Shown in pieces: positions 47,046 through 57,990 of a DNA stretch of 64,000 bases (position 1 is the stretch's first letter; each line of letters starts with the position of its first letter). Position numbers and translations under genes: made by a program. The stretch covers positions 51,692,797-51,756,796 of the forward strand of contig CM029627.1 of the NCBI GenBank assembly GCA_017311315.1, read 5' to 3'. The DNA is from Dendrocalamus latiflorus. Taxonomy: Eukaryota; Streptophyta; Magnoliopsida; Poales; Poaceae. The notes below the pieces were generated by a model, which saw only the letters and a list, made by a program, of their open reading frames with translations, was not told the origin of the DNA and did no database searches.

Positions 47046-47330
47046 AAACAGAGACAGTACCACTTAGCGGTACGTTATGACTTGTACAAGCACGCAATTC
47101 CTTCTCGAGCTGTTCGCGGTTCGCCTTCTCTGCCAAGTACTTGTCCCTGTACTCCTTGCCTTACGCTTCCAATGCTTCTGTCTTCTTTCGGTGAGCCTTA
47201 ATATCAGCATCCTGCTCTGCATCCTGTAATTTAACCGACGGAGATGTGCTTGCAACAAGCAAATTTCCGTGGGATTGATCGAGCAGCTTGAGCAAAATCT
47301 TCTGCTCTCTCCGTTCTAGAAAATCTAGCA
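47046..47330 (-). pseudogene. Coiled-coil C-terminal exon, CACTA TnpA-like
   Basis: The minus strand reads FLERREQKILLKLLDQSHGN, later DADIKAHRKKTEALEA, a stop, then KEYRDKYLAEKANREQLEKE and PLSGTVSVS before a terminal TAA near 47046. The charged heptad pattern resembles the C-terminus of TnpA-like proteins. It may belong to CACTA-4, whose left end is at 31771. The assignment is inference. Confidence 0.45.
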
Positions 47331-47982
47331 TGTTTTCTTTTAAAAGCTAATCATCAGATGTTCATGAAAGGCTCTGGTACTAGCTAGCTAGAATTGAAGT
47401 GGGCTCTATCCCCACCCTTCGCACGAGCGTTGACGGAGTTATCAGTAGACATGCGCGCTCCGTTCTCTACCCTTCAAACGAGCATCAACGAAGTCGTTGG
47501 TAGAGCGAAGTTTGAAACACGCGCGCTCCATCCCTACCCTTCGAACGAGCATCGACAGAGTCATCGGTAGGGCGAAGTCCAAAACACACGCTCTCCGTCC
47601 TCCACCTTTCGGACGAGCGTTAACGAAGTCGGTAGTCAGGATGAGGTTTGAAACGTGCGCGCTCCGTCCCCCACCCTTCAGACGAGCGTCAACGGAGTCG
47701 TCGGTAGGGCAAAGATTGAAACACGCGGGCTTCGTCCCCCACCCTTCGGATGAGCATCAACGGAGTCATTGGTAGGGTGAAGTCTGAAACGCGCACGCTC
47801 CGTCCCCTGTCCTTCAGATGAGCATCGACAATGTCAGCGTTTGGACGCAATCTAAAATGTATGCGCTCCGCCCCACCCTTCGAACGGGCACTGCCAAAGT
47901 CAGCTGTAGGATGAAGTTTGAAACATGTGCACTTTGTACCCTACCCTTCGGATGGGCGTCAACGAAGTTGGCGGTAGGATGA

Positions 47983-50900
47983 TGTAACATCCCAAAAATA
48001 TAAAGTCAGAAATGTAAAATTATGGAATTCTTTTGCCATTTTAATTTACTTGGATTTGGAGTTATGAAATTTCTTGAAAACTTTGGAGAAGGTTCCCAAA
48101 CATATTTAAAATAACAAAAATGTTAAAATAATAGAATATAAAAGAAATTTAAGATAAGAATCTGAAAAGATGATCCATAAAAGAAAAAGGGAAAAATCCT
48201 GGATTCAAAAATGAGATCTCTTTTAGGAAAAAGTATGAAAAACCGAAGAAACCGGTAAATCATGTATCAACATTAGTTGGAGATTATTTTAGTAAGTCAA
48301 AAATGTCCTTCTGAACTCCTAGGAATTTTTCTGGAATTTTTGGAGGCATTTTGGTATTTTTCTGGACTTAATTGAGTTTTCTGGGAATTAATTAAAGCCA
48401 AAATCAAAATCCAGAAAATAAAAACCCCAAACCCCCTCCCTCAGGCCGACACGTGGTCGGCCGGGATCGAGCCGCGTCGCCCGGGCGGATCCCGCCTTCC
48501 CCTCCCCAGCGGCCGACGCGTGTGCGGCCGAGATGATTCCCCGAGCGCCCCGGCCCATCCGGGCCGCTCTCTCCACTTAAACGGCACCGGCCGCCCGATC
48601 CGTCTCCCCGACACGCGGACGCATCCGGGCCGTCGCGCCTTTCCCTCCCCTCGGTCGCTGACAGCCGGGCCCCCCTGTCAGATCCTCCTCCCTCCTCCCC
48701 ACCATTTCTCTGCGCGCGGGGGGGAAGGCAGAGCCTTCGCTCCCCGTGGCGTCCATGCGGGGGAATCCGGCGCGCCCATGCCCTGCAAAGCTCTCGAGGG
48801 CGCGGCGCGACCAACCGACTGGGTGGACGCGCGCCAGCCCGGGAATCCCGCTGCCCCCGCCTGCTCCGCCGCGCGGACAGGACCGGACGCCCCGGCCGTT
48901 GCGACCCGCCCGTTGCCAGTCCCCTCTCGTCGCCTATAAAAGGTGCTGGGCACCGCGTTGAGCTCCTCACAGTGCCTTCTACGCCCTCCAGCAGGTAATT
49001 GCGCCATAAGCCCCCCAATCGCCGGCGAGCTCCATCTCCCCCATACTCCGGCCATCGCGCCATCTCTCAGCCCGAACCACCAGAGATCGATTGCATTCGC
49101 CCACACCCTCCCCGTAGCACCGCGAAGCTAACCCCGGCCTCACCCGAGCTCCCGGAAGGCCGTACTTCGCCATCACCGGAGCACCTCTCGGACCGCCGCC
49201 CCCTCTCGCCGCCGACCCACCTCCGGCCTTCCTCGACCCCGACCGTCTGCACCAAAGGATTCACCGCACCACGGGGGTCTCATTTCACCACTCCCCCGAT
49301 CCCCTCCGGCCACCCCTCGCCGCCGTCGCCGCCGCCTTCGCCTTCCTCTGTCCGGCCCCCTCTCCGAGCTGCCATAAAGGGATAACTTGCCCTTATTAGG
49401 TAAGCAACGCTCGGACGACCGAGTGGCTTCCCGCGTTACTCCTTCTCCCCCTCTGCTCCCGCGGCGCGCGTTCGAGCCCCCGGCTCCGCGCGTAGCAGTC
49501 GAGCATTTCTTTTATTTCCGACTGACAGGTGGACCCCACCTGTCAGCCACAGCGGTATAGAGCCGAGGCTGACCGACGGGTCCCACCGGTCAGTGACACT
49601 TCGGACCCCGTCCGTACTGACAAATGGACCCCATGAACAGTACCTGGACCCACATGTCAGACTAACAGAGGACGAAAAGGAAAATAAAATGGAAAATTAA
49701 AACAGTGAGAGACTGACAGTGGGCCCCACATGTCAGAACTTTTTCAATTTCTGATTTGACTGGCACTGAGAACTTTGACCGTTAATAACTTTTTCATTTT
49801 AGCTCCAAATTGAATGAAACAAATTTCTAAATTCATTTAAATTCAAGATCTATCTAATGGGACCAGAACCATTTTTTTTGAGTTCATTTGAATTTTTGGT
49901 GTTATTTATTGATTGGTTGTTTTTCGTTTATTGGGTATTTTGCGCGATTAAATAGCGTACGAGACTCAAGAGGAAGAGCTCGAGGCAGCAGCACAGGAAG
50001 CAACAGATCATCAAGAAACCGATCCTTGTGACCCAGGCGAGTTAACACCTTGATCATCTTGAACCTACACTTTATGCAAACTACTTTCTTTTAAATTATG
50101 AATATGCATGCTGTTATTTTATGTGGTAGAATACATTCATTTTCCAGCACTAATAGTTAAGCCCTGATAAAAAGCTTGTTATATATACTCCGTTGGAACA
50201 TTGGACATGCATACCTTGTCGCCCTAGCAAAAACTAAATAATTGTAGTTTTTACCAGTAAGTCCAGATAAATATTGCGTTGCTTAGTATTGCTAGCTAAA
50301 CGGGGGTACTTGCTGCCCCAAGAACAGCACTTGTAAAGAATAATGTGATTTGGGACAGTCAATGGGGGAATTGACTGTAGCATGTGGACGTAATATTTTC
50401 TACATCTGAAAAATCCCTAAAATTGCTTACACACCTGGATGGATTGGTTTGGGGGCTGGCTATGGTGCAGAGGGATGCACATAGAGATGTGAAATGTGGT
50501 AGAACCATCCAGGTAATCTTAAGGACTGAATCTGTCATGTCAACCCGTGTGAAACCGTACAACCACAAGTCTATAATGGGTACGACCTAGCTAATTAACC
50601 TATAAAGGTTTAGTTTAGATATCACAGTGGTGTATTGAGTGCCAGGGTGTACTGGTTACTCATAGTGAGGAACAGGGTGTACTGTACTCACATGGCGCAA
50701 GAGGGGGCTTCTGAATGTGGTGGTTTAACCCTTCAGCGGTGAAACCTCAGCGGGTGATATTTAACTATACTGGAGTAGGTGAAAAGCTTTGTGAAGAATT
50801 ATTTGGGTCTCATGCCTAAGGAAGCATGCTGGCTATTAGGATAATTCATCTCTTGTGGTGAAAGTGTACAAACTCTGCAGAGTCAAAACTATTCGAATAG

Positions 50901-51754
50901 CCGTGCCCACGGTCATGGGCAGACATGGGAACTTAACTAGATATAGTTCTGTTTAAAAATTCTTGGTGGGTGATGCTGGAAATGGATAGGGCCGGTGAGG
51001 GTCCTGGTTTGGAATTGTCCTGGGCGTCGTCCCAGTGGTTAGTTAAGCGGCTATATCGCTGAAGGAAATGTGATATGGCACAGATGCCATGTAAATGGTG
51101 GATGGAATCTGTGTCAACTATAAAGATCAACTTATTTGATAGAAAAACGTTTGAGTTAAAATTGCTAGGTCTTAGGAATTTTCTATAATTGTATTCAAAA
51201 GCACTCTCTGCAAAATAAAATGAGCCATAGCCGTCTTTTGATTAGCCATTCATGTTAAATACTGCATTCTGTGTGTTGGCTCGCTGAGCACGGGGTCGGA
51301 GTGCTCACTCTCGCTTTGCGACAAATTCAGAAACGGGAGTGCAAGGGCACTACGCCTACGAGGAGACCCCTACCGGCGTCGATGGAAGCAAAGACAATGC
51401 ATAAGGCGTAGGCTTAGGAGGTTGAACATAGACAAGTATACTTTAGGCGGGGAGTACAAATAAGTTACCAGGTATTCCGGTAATTTATGTTGTACACCTT
51501 ACCCTACTGGCCGCTTGCCTGTGAATTTTGGGTTTACCTTGCTGCTATTCCGCTGCGTGTTTTGTAATGATGACATTTGGCCAAAGCGGCCCTTTATGTA
51601 AACATTCACCCGATGTGGTGTAATTCCAGACTTTGTAATATTAATGTGCGATGTATGAAATGATTCAGCAATGTACCTGTGTGCACTAACTACTGATCCA
51701 GGGATTAGTGCAGTGAAACACAGTAGATTCGGATTTAAAAATCCGGGTCTGACA
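47983..51754 (+). mobile_element. Solo LTR of a Ty3/gypsy element, 3772 bp
   Basis: It starts TGTAACATCCCAAAAATATA and ends CCGGGTCTGACA, flanked on both sides by GATGA (47978-47982 and 51755-51759). No internal region or second LTR is present, so it is a solo LTR left by LTR-LTR recombination. It shares motifs with the LTR at 60192, such as CTGAGCACGGGGTCGGAGTG and CTCTGCAGAGT. A TATA box lies at 48935. Long frames in its GC-rich part (48.4-49.4 kb) are not genes. Confidence 0.93.
48935..48941 (+). promoter_or_regulatory. TATA box of the solo LTR
   Basis: TATAAAA in the context CGCCTATAAAAGGTGC, followed by a C-rich leader-like region. Its position about a quarter of the way into the LTR fits a U3/R boundary shortly after. 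Confidence 0.6.
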
Positions 51755-51928
51755 GATGAAGTCTGAAACACGCGTGCTCTGTCCCCCACCGTTCAAACAC
51801 GGGCGTTGACGAAGTCGGCGGTAGAACAAAGTCTGAAATGCGTGTGCGACGCACCTGGTGGTGGGACCTATGCTGCTATTGCAAGTCTCATGGCACTTTA
51901 TCCTCATTGGACTTAGCACAGAACCCAT

Positions 51929-52300
51929 GGACTCCACCCGCTTATTTATACTCCATAGAGTGACCCAGGACACCAGAGGCTCCTGGTGCTTTATACTCCG
52001 CAGAGTTGGCACGGAGCCTGTGGACTCTATGCTCTTATTTATACTCCGTAGAGTGGCCCGGGACGCCAGAGGCTCCTGACACTTTATACACCGCAGAGTT
52101 GGCGTGGAGCCCTTGGACTCTGTGCTCTTATTTATACTTTATAGAGTGGCTCGAGACGCTAGAGGCTCCTGGCGCTTTATACTTCGTAGAGTTGGCATGA
52201 AGCCCATGGACTCCACAACCAGAGGCTCTCAGCACTTTATACTCTGCAGAGTTGGCGGGAAGCCCATGGACTCCGCACTTTTGTTTATGCTCAAGGACAC
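51929..52300 (-). repeat. 93-bp tandem array, about 4 units
   Basis: Units beginning GGACTC start at 51929, 52022, 52115 and 52208 and hold CTTATTTATACTCC and CCAGAGGCTCCTG. A 33-bp deletion shortens the last. In reverse complement each has GGAGTATAAATAAG, like the array at 35351-35640. Confidence 0.9.
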
Positions 52301-53328
52301 CAACTTCCACGGCAAAAGAAAAAGGGCTTTATTACGTGACCTCGATTACACGGGTAAGCTATTACAAATGCCTATACAGGTGGTACATGAGGCTACCCCT
52401 CCAGTAGTGACTACGTGTAGTAACGATGTAGATGGTCGCCATTCTAGGTGTGCTTGAGGTCTATCCATTCGAGGGTTGCCAATCAATATGAGACTGGCCG
52501 GAGGGTTGCCAAGATGATGTACAAGCCCTCCCACCACTACACCACAGCCCCAAAACAGTGTTGGATGGTCAGTCGGCATAGGCCGCTTTAGTGTCGGACG
52601 GTCAGTCAGTATAAAACATATACCGACTGACTCTGCAGATGGTGTAACAGGGGTCGGTAAAAACATACACCGACTGACCGTACTTTTGCCGACTGACTGT
52701 TAGATGGTATAAGATTTACCATCAGACAGTGTGTTACCACATATACCAACAGACTATTTGATGGTATAGATATGTTTTACCGACTGATTGTCCAACGATA
52801 CAATTAAAATAGATTAAAAAAATAAAATCTGATTTGGCAGAATTAGTACATAGTAAACCAAGTTCATTAATAATTAGAGAGCCACCATATCACATTCACC
52901 ATCACAAATTCAGTCCCCAGATACATATAGGTTTGTCTTCCTTCCACCAAGTCAAAAAACAAAAGACACACATGACAGTGCATCAAAATGTACTAGATTG
53001 TTTGCAGTACACAATCACTTTAAGAAACTCAGAAACCAAAAGGAGATGCATGGATCAAACAGCAGATTGTAGAAGATTGTTTTGCACATGCCATTGAGTT
53101 GTGTGAACAAGTTCTTCCAGAAACCCAAAAAACAAAAAAAAAAATACTTGGATGCAAAGGCGCAGTAGTTCCGCAAAGTCGTGACCGGTTCAGCTGTAAG
53201 CAGTCCAGTTGTATCCAGCTAGTGGCTCACAACACTTCCTGAAAAATAAAATTAGCATGTAACTAGGAAAAATATGTGTTCACCAACCTAACGTGATGTT
53301 AAAAGATTTGCATGTTTTGATAATGTAG

Positions 53329-53609
53329 GATCATTTGCCGAGGAGGATGTTGGTAGACATGGTGTAACATCAGCCGTAGGTTCTGCTAATGCAAGCCGTG
53401 GATTAGAGGTTGCTGTTGCAAATCTTCAAGAATATTGTAATGGTCAGTTTTCTACCTTTCAGCTTCCCTGTAGCCATTCTGTTGGAATCTGGTTATAACT
53501 TCTCATCGTATGTTCAGAATTGGAGAATAGATTGTTAGCTCGGTTTGATGCTGCATCACAAAGGCGAGAGTTGTCTACTATGGCAGAATGTACTAAAATC
53601 TTGTCACAG
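53329..53609 (+). pseudogene. SEC10: Captured exocyst SEC10 (EXOC5) gene fragment, two exons
   Basis: Exon 53329-53442 follows ATAATGTAG and reads SFAEEDVGRHGVTSAVGSAN then SRGLEVAVANLQEYCN. Exon 53518-53609 follows TATGTTCAG and reads ENRLLARFDAASQRRELSTM then AECTKILSQ, ending before GTGTGT. The junction codon is split in phase (G/AA) and there are no stops. ENRLLARFDAASQRRELS is, as I recall it, characteristic of plant SEC10, a subunit of the exocyst that tethers secretory vesicles at the plasma membrane. The fragment is a small internal part of a protein usually over 800 residues long. Its orientation is opposite to the TnpA-like remnant in the same element. I infer transduplication into CACTA-2. 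Confidence 0.75.
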
Positions 53610-53639
53610 GTGTGTATTCTGTGCAATGAACATGGTACT

Positions 53640-54440
53640 GTTTTTCATGCTCAGATTGGCTGATTAAAGGAGACATACCTTTTTCGTACCATTGAAGTGG
53701 ACCGATGGAGGTCTACTGGTCTAGTACTATTAGAGCAATCACTGGTTTTGAAATCCTTGTGTTTACATTTCTTGAAGTGCTAAATTACAACTTGCAAGAT
53801 TTAAATACAAAAAATGGTCTGCTACTCTGTACTTGTGATGGCCTGGTACGTTTGTATGATGATGGCCTACACTTGTTAGTTATAAAATCGGGAGCAGTTA
53901 TGTGCAGGAAAAAAATAAGGAAAGATTGTGTTTGGCCTTGTTTAGCATAGCCTAGGCTCAGCTTTCCTTATCTTATAAACCAGCTTACCATGCTTATGGT
54001 TTACAAGCTCAAGCAGTTTGCTGATTAGACTAGATATGAATATGACCTAAAGCTGTTTGGATAAAACTTATAAGCCTCTGAAAGCTTATCAGCCCTATAA
54101 GTAAACCTCCCACTGACTTCTAAATTTTAACCTTTTTGGTGGAAAGGAGCTTAGGCTTACGAGTTCAGTCTGAAAATAAGCTGGCGGTCTGGTCCTGGTT
54201 ATGCTTGTTTTCCTGACAATTGTGTTCATGATTTATTAAAACAAAAAATGGTGAGGTAATCCAATTATGTTCATGAATCATGACCATAACATACATCTGC
54301 AGCTCAAAGGAAGAGTAAGAAAGGGCACAAAATACCTGCAGTACCCTGGGAAGATCTTGATGCCTTGCTGCAAACCTTTAGCTATATAAAGTACATTAAT
54401 TAGGAACATTAGCCACTCATCAAAAGGAAAAAAGAAATGA
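53640..54440. other. CACTA-2 interior, unassigned
   Basis: No domain was recognised. About 53990-54190 has AAGCTTATCAGCC and CTTATAAGCC-like inverted motifs that might be a degenerate MITE. Confidence 0.35.
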
Positions 54441-54460
54441 TGTCAAGTGCAGTTTATTAC

Positions 54461-55140
54461 TCGCTTATATGGCCACGCAATTGACATCATATAAGCACCA
54501 GCCATACTCGTCATATAATCATAAGGGCGAGGCAGGAGTGCATCCCTCTTCATTACAACATTCACCATAACTTCACAAAACTGCTTTCCAAGAGGCTGAC
54601 CTCCAACCATGGTCTTTGGATTAGTAGAAAGAATAGTTCCCTTAGCTACATGGAGATCAGACCTCAGCATAGCAAACAATATCACATCCTTTCCAACCTG
54701 AAGTAGATGATGCATTCATGAGAATTGCATAAATGCAAGGAACAAATATTAAATCACAAAATGTAAACTTTACAGAAGTATAGAGAACATTACAAGTGTA
54801 TCATGTGCAAAGCGAGGGACATCTTCATTTCTTGGTGTGCTTGTAACGTTCATGGAAGGCATTGGTGGGGCTTTTCACAAGACATAACCATCATTACACG
54901 TGAGCTTTTCAAATTCACTAAATTACTACAGTTAAACAACTCTAACCACAAGTTCTTAGTACATAAATTTTAGAGATCCTACCTAAACAGAGCCAGTTTT
55001 GTATAAAATAAAATCCATCCTATGCATCATGAATAATACACTACTGAAAATAGATTTTTTTACCTTGGCCTGCAATATGAGCCTTCACTGAGTCGGCAAG
55101 GTCAATCAACAGATCACCAGATGAGGGGGCAAGGAGGTTG
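54461..55140 (-). pseudogene. TnpA-like gene remnant of CACTA-2
   Basis: Three minus-strand exons keep splice sites. About 55140-55075 reads NLLAPSSGDLLIDLADSVKA. About 54890-54797 reads PMPSMNVTSTPRNEDVPRFA. Exon 54697-54461 has 79 codons and reads VGKDVILFAMLRSDLHVAKG, GGQPLGKQFCEVMVNVVMKR and MMSIAWPYKR. The last resembles the C-terminal domain found in many plant CACTA TnpA-like proteins (DUF8039 type): a GxxLG turn, a hydrophobic strand, then IAWP. The rest of the gene is not recognisable, and its 5' part probably lay in the GC-rich region up to about 56390. Confidence 0.55.
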
Positions 55141-55746
55141 CTGTGCAGCCACAAAAGTCAGGCAAGCATCTCAAACATAGTTTTAACAAGATGCAAATGC
55201 AAACTAAATGGAGCATAAAAGGACATAGCAGCATATATAATTTAGCAAAATAGATCACTATAAGCTGCAAATTTAAATGAACTTACACTCAATAAAAAGT
55301 TGCTTCTTAGTTAAACAAGACAAAATTTATTTTACATAGAAGAAAAAAACACTCTGGCACCACTATTCGTACCACTGCACAGAAGTTGAATTACGATAGT
55401 GCTGTTCAGGTAATTCTTCAGGCAAAATTCTAAACAAGAATCCAACAGATATCGCATCAAAGTAGTCTGCTACTGAATAACCCAAGAAAATACCAAAGGC
55501 CACCAATAGGTGAATAACCAAATGGCAAGGCTACTGCAGATTGAAGGCATTATATTTTGAACATGAACTCTAGAAAAGTTGAACAACATATTGCTCCTGA
55601 AACTGAATAGCTCCAAAAATCTGCAGATGCATATATGCAAAAAAAGATTAGTAGCATAAGTCTGATGTTTGCCGAACACTATTAGACGCAGCACCAGTTC
55701 ACCTTCCCAAAAGCCATCATTGCAGACAATTTTATAAGGAAATTAC

Positions 55747-56400
55747 ATGCAAATAATTGGGGGATCTGCTATAGAGAGGGATTTGAGTCAACTTTACCTC
55801 ACTGGTCGAGATCCGGAGTGCTTGGAACTCAACAGATTTGGGGCGTCCTCTGGGCAGCGGCAGCCTGTCCTTGTCGGGGCAGGGAAGTGGCAGGTCGAGG
55901 AGGCAGCAGTCTGCTTGTCATGGAGACGAGGCGGCGGTCTGCTTATCGTGGAGACGAGGCGGCGGCCCGCTCCTCGGCGACGCGGCGACCAAAGTTGGCG
56001 TGAGGCTGCAGGGCGCTGAGGCTGCTCCTCGGGCCGCTGGTTGGAGGCGTGCTGAGGCTGGACAGCTGGGCGACAGCCTGAGGCACGCGGAGCCTGATGC
56101 TGCAGAGCAATGGCCTGAGGCGGCAGCCTGCTCCTCGAGGCGGCAGCTTGAGGCGCACTGAGGCCTGGATGGTAAGAGCGGCAGCCTGTGCTTGGGCTCG
56201 TGGAGTGGAGGCGGATTCGTGAGATTTGGGGGTGGATTGATGGAGGGAGGGCGCGGGAGCGGATTGATGGAGGGCGGGCGCGGGCGAGGAAATTTGGCGG
56301 CCCGTGCGCTGTTTTGGCGGGCGGTGCGGCGAGAGACGAGGGAAAGAGAAGGTTGGCGGCGGCAAGGGTTTCATTTCCTAGGGTTTTGATGTTGTAGGTG
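55747..56400 (-). other. GC-rich 5' region of the CACTA-2 gene
   Basis: GGCGGCAGCCTG and GAGGCGGCGG-like motifs are scattered through about 600 bp. A 143-codon minus-strand frame (56374-55943) starts MKPLPPPTFSFPRLSPH and is Pro/Ser-rich. This may be a degenerate first exon, as at the same place in CACTA-1. Confidence 0.4.
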
Positions 56401-57060
56401 GGTTGGGCCCATTACAATTCGCGCGTGAGGGCTCTGGTCATCTATACCGACAGACGGTTCAACGTATATAGCATGAATTACCGACTGACAGTTCAACGCC
56501 TAATGTAAATAGATATACCGACAGACAGTCAATCGGCAAAGGTAGGATTACCGACTGACGATTTGTCACCAACTTTTACCGTCTAACTGTCCATCGGTAA
56601 TTATACATTTTTAGCGACAGACATCTAACGGTATTTTGGTGTTGTGGTGTAGTGCACATGGAGTCCAGCTTGCCCACACTGTTGATGCCTGCAATGCCTT
56701 TCACAACACCAAATCCCCAACGGCAAGCTACCGCAGCTGTACCTTCCTGTTGTACGTCACCAATGTCATTCATATGTACTTGGCAATGTTCGCTATGGCC
56801 TATACTCACGCGCCGTTAAGGAGGTCCAACCACACGGCCCGTTCCTGAGTCGGTGCTTGGGCCAGCACCCTCGACGACCCGGTCTTGAGTTCCTCAGGTG
56901 TCATAGCTTGAATGGTGTGAAGTCCGTTGGACATGTCACGGTGGTGCATATGGACTAGAGCATGCTTAATAACTCGTGAGGCCATTTGCCTTTGGGTTGG
57001 CCAACAAGGCGCTTCTTGATAATAGAAAGTTTTTAGGGGTGCCATGAGGGCACTTTGTAG

Positions 57061-57990
57061 CAAAAGCTTGTTGGAGAAATAATAGATTAGATCTATTCTA
57101 CAAGAAGTTGATTGGCAGCATGTTTTTCTGAGCTTTATTTTTCTTGCGTCATCGGCAATTGGCTAACAAATCTCGTTCGAGTGCGTCACGGTGCTGTCTT
57201 CGGCTCGTTTTTGATCGAGTGGTTGATCTGTTCTAACAGTCAAAGTTTGTCAAGTGACAGGAGATCTCGACTACGTGATTGTAGTGAGCAATCGAGCGAT
57301 ACGTGATCGTAGCGATGCATTTGAGTTTTCGTTGTCGACGACTGCAAGCGAAGCAGTGCGACGAGGAATCGTTCGAGCGGCGGTTGTTTTCGGTGTCGGT
57401 CACGAAGAAATCAAGCGAAGCGCAAGAAGTGGAGGTTCAATCAGTTCCAGTGCACTGACAGTATGCTAAGTATCCATTGTTGCCCGCCATAATCCTCGAG
57501 AACCCAGATTGGCAGTTGATAGTCATTACAATAATCTATGTGCGTAGAATACGAGTGCCCCTGAGATGAAGCCGAAATTGTGCGGCGTAGGAATCTTTTG
57601 ACTTTCTGCATGTCTTCCCTTGTGTGTGCACTGTGACCACCGAAGAAGCAAGGGTTGTCAGACGCAGAGTGCCATTGAAGAAGGCACCTTTTGAATCAGC
57701 ACTCACCTCGGCGTTGCGTTGGCACCCCACTCACTCTGCCTGCATGTCCATCCTCCAGTTTCCGACGAGTAGATCTGCACTCCGGTGATCCGGTAAGAAC
57801 TCTGAAGTCTGAACTTAAGCGGGAGGACACGTCTGGGTCGACGAAGCCAACGAGTAGATCGTGGGCAGCGTCGCGTTCACCAACGCTTCCGTGCCCGGCA
57901 ACACGACCCACTCGTGCGTCACTCGCGGGATTGCAAACGACGTAGTCAAGTTCACACATCTTGCCGGATGGACGGCGGCCACGGCGGATG
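57061..57990. other. Unassigned
   Basis: No gene could be supported. 57861-57960 is open with VGSVAFTNASVPGNTTHSCV and a GC-rich, codon-like composition. It could be a fragment of a host gene, but no domain was recognised. Confidence 0.35.

Larger units (their letters stand above)
47405..51860 (-). repeat. 67-bp tandem array, about 10 units, split by a solo LTR
   Basis: The phrase ACCCTTCGAACGAGC or a close variant recurs at 47414, 47469, 47536, 47604, 47673, 47741, about 47809, 47875 and 47943. One more unit lies after the solo LTR (51755-51860). Spacing is 66-69 bp except the first. Read in reverse complement, units resemble the 67-bp units of the Tat-like element, sharing GGGTAGGGGACGGAGCG-like and CTTCG...GCGCGT phrases. 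Confidence 0.85.
52535..56654. mobile_element. CACTA-2: non-autonomous CACTA element, 4120 bp
   Basis: The left end CACTACACCACAGCCCCAAA at 52535 and the right end TTTTGGTGTTGTGGTGTAGTG-type sequence at 56654 are imperfect inverted repeats, flanked by CAC (52532-52534 and 56655-56657). Subterminal motifs ACCGACTGACCG, GTCAGTCGG and ACCGACAGAC occur at both ends (52570-52790 and 56440-56630). There is no Tnp2 transposase. It carries a TnpA-like remnant on the minus strand and a SEC10-like fragment on the plus strand. Confidence 0.92.
52440..57060 (-). pseudogene. Integrase C-terminus of a Tat-like polyprotein, split by CACTA-2
   Basis: The minus strand of about 56850-56655 joined to 52534-52440 reads YNRKVQLR, LAVGDLVL, then GKLDSMWEGLYIILATLRP. 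This matches the end of Ty3/gypsy integrase, where VGDLVLR is followed by WEGPY and a short tail. Stops and one frameshift make it dead. The frame across the insertion is restored when CACTA-2 and one CAC copy are removed. It lies directly upstream, in its own orientation, of the 93-bp and 67-bp arrays. The open frame at 57063-56806 overlaps its start but gives no clear domain. Confidence 0.6.

Noticed and set aside
48404..49385. Several 120-220 codon frames on both strands
   Set aside because: They lie inside the GC-rich part of a solo LTR with defined ends and target duplication.
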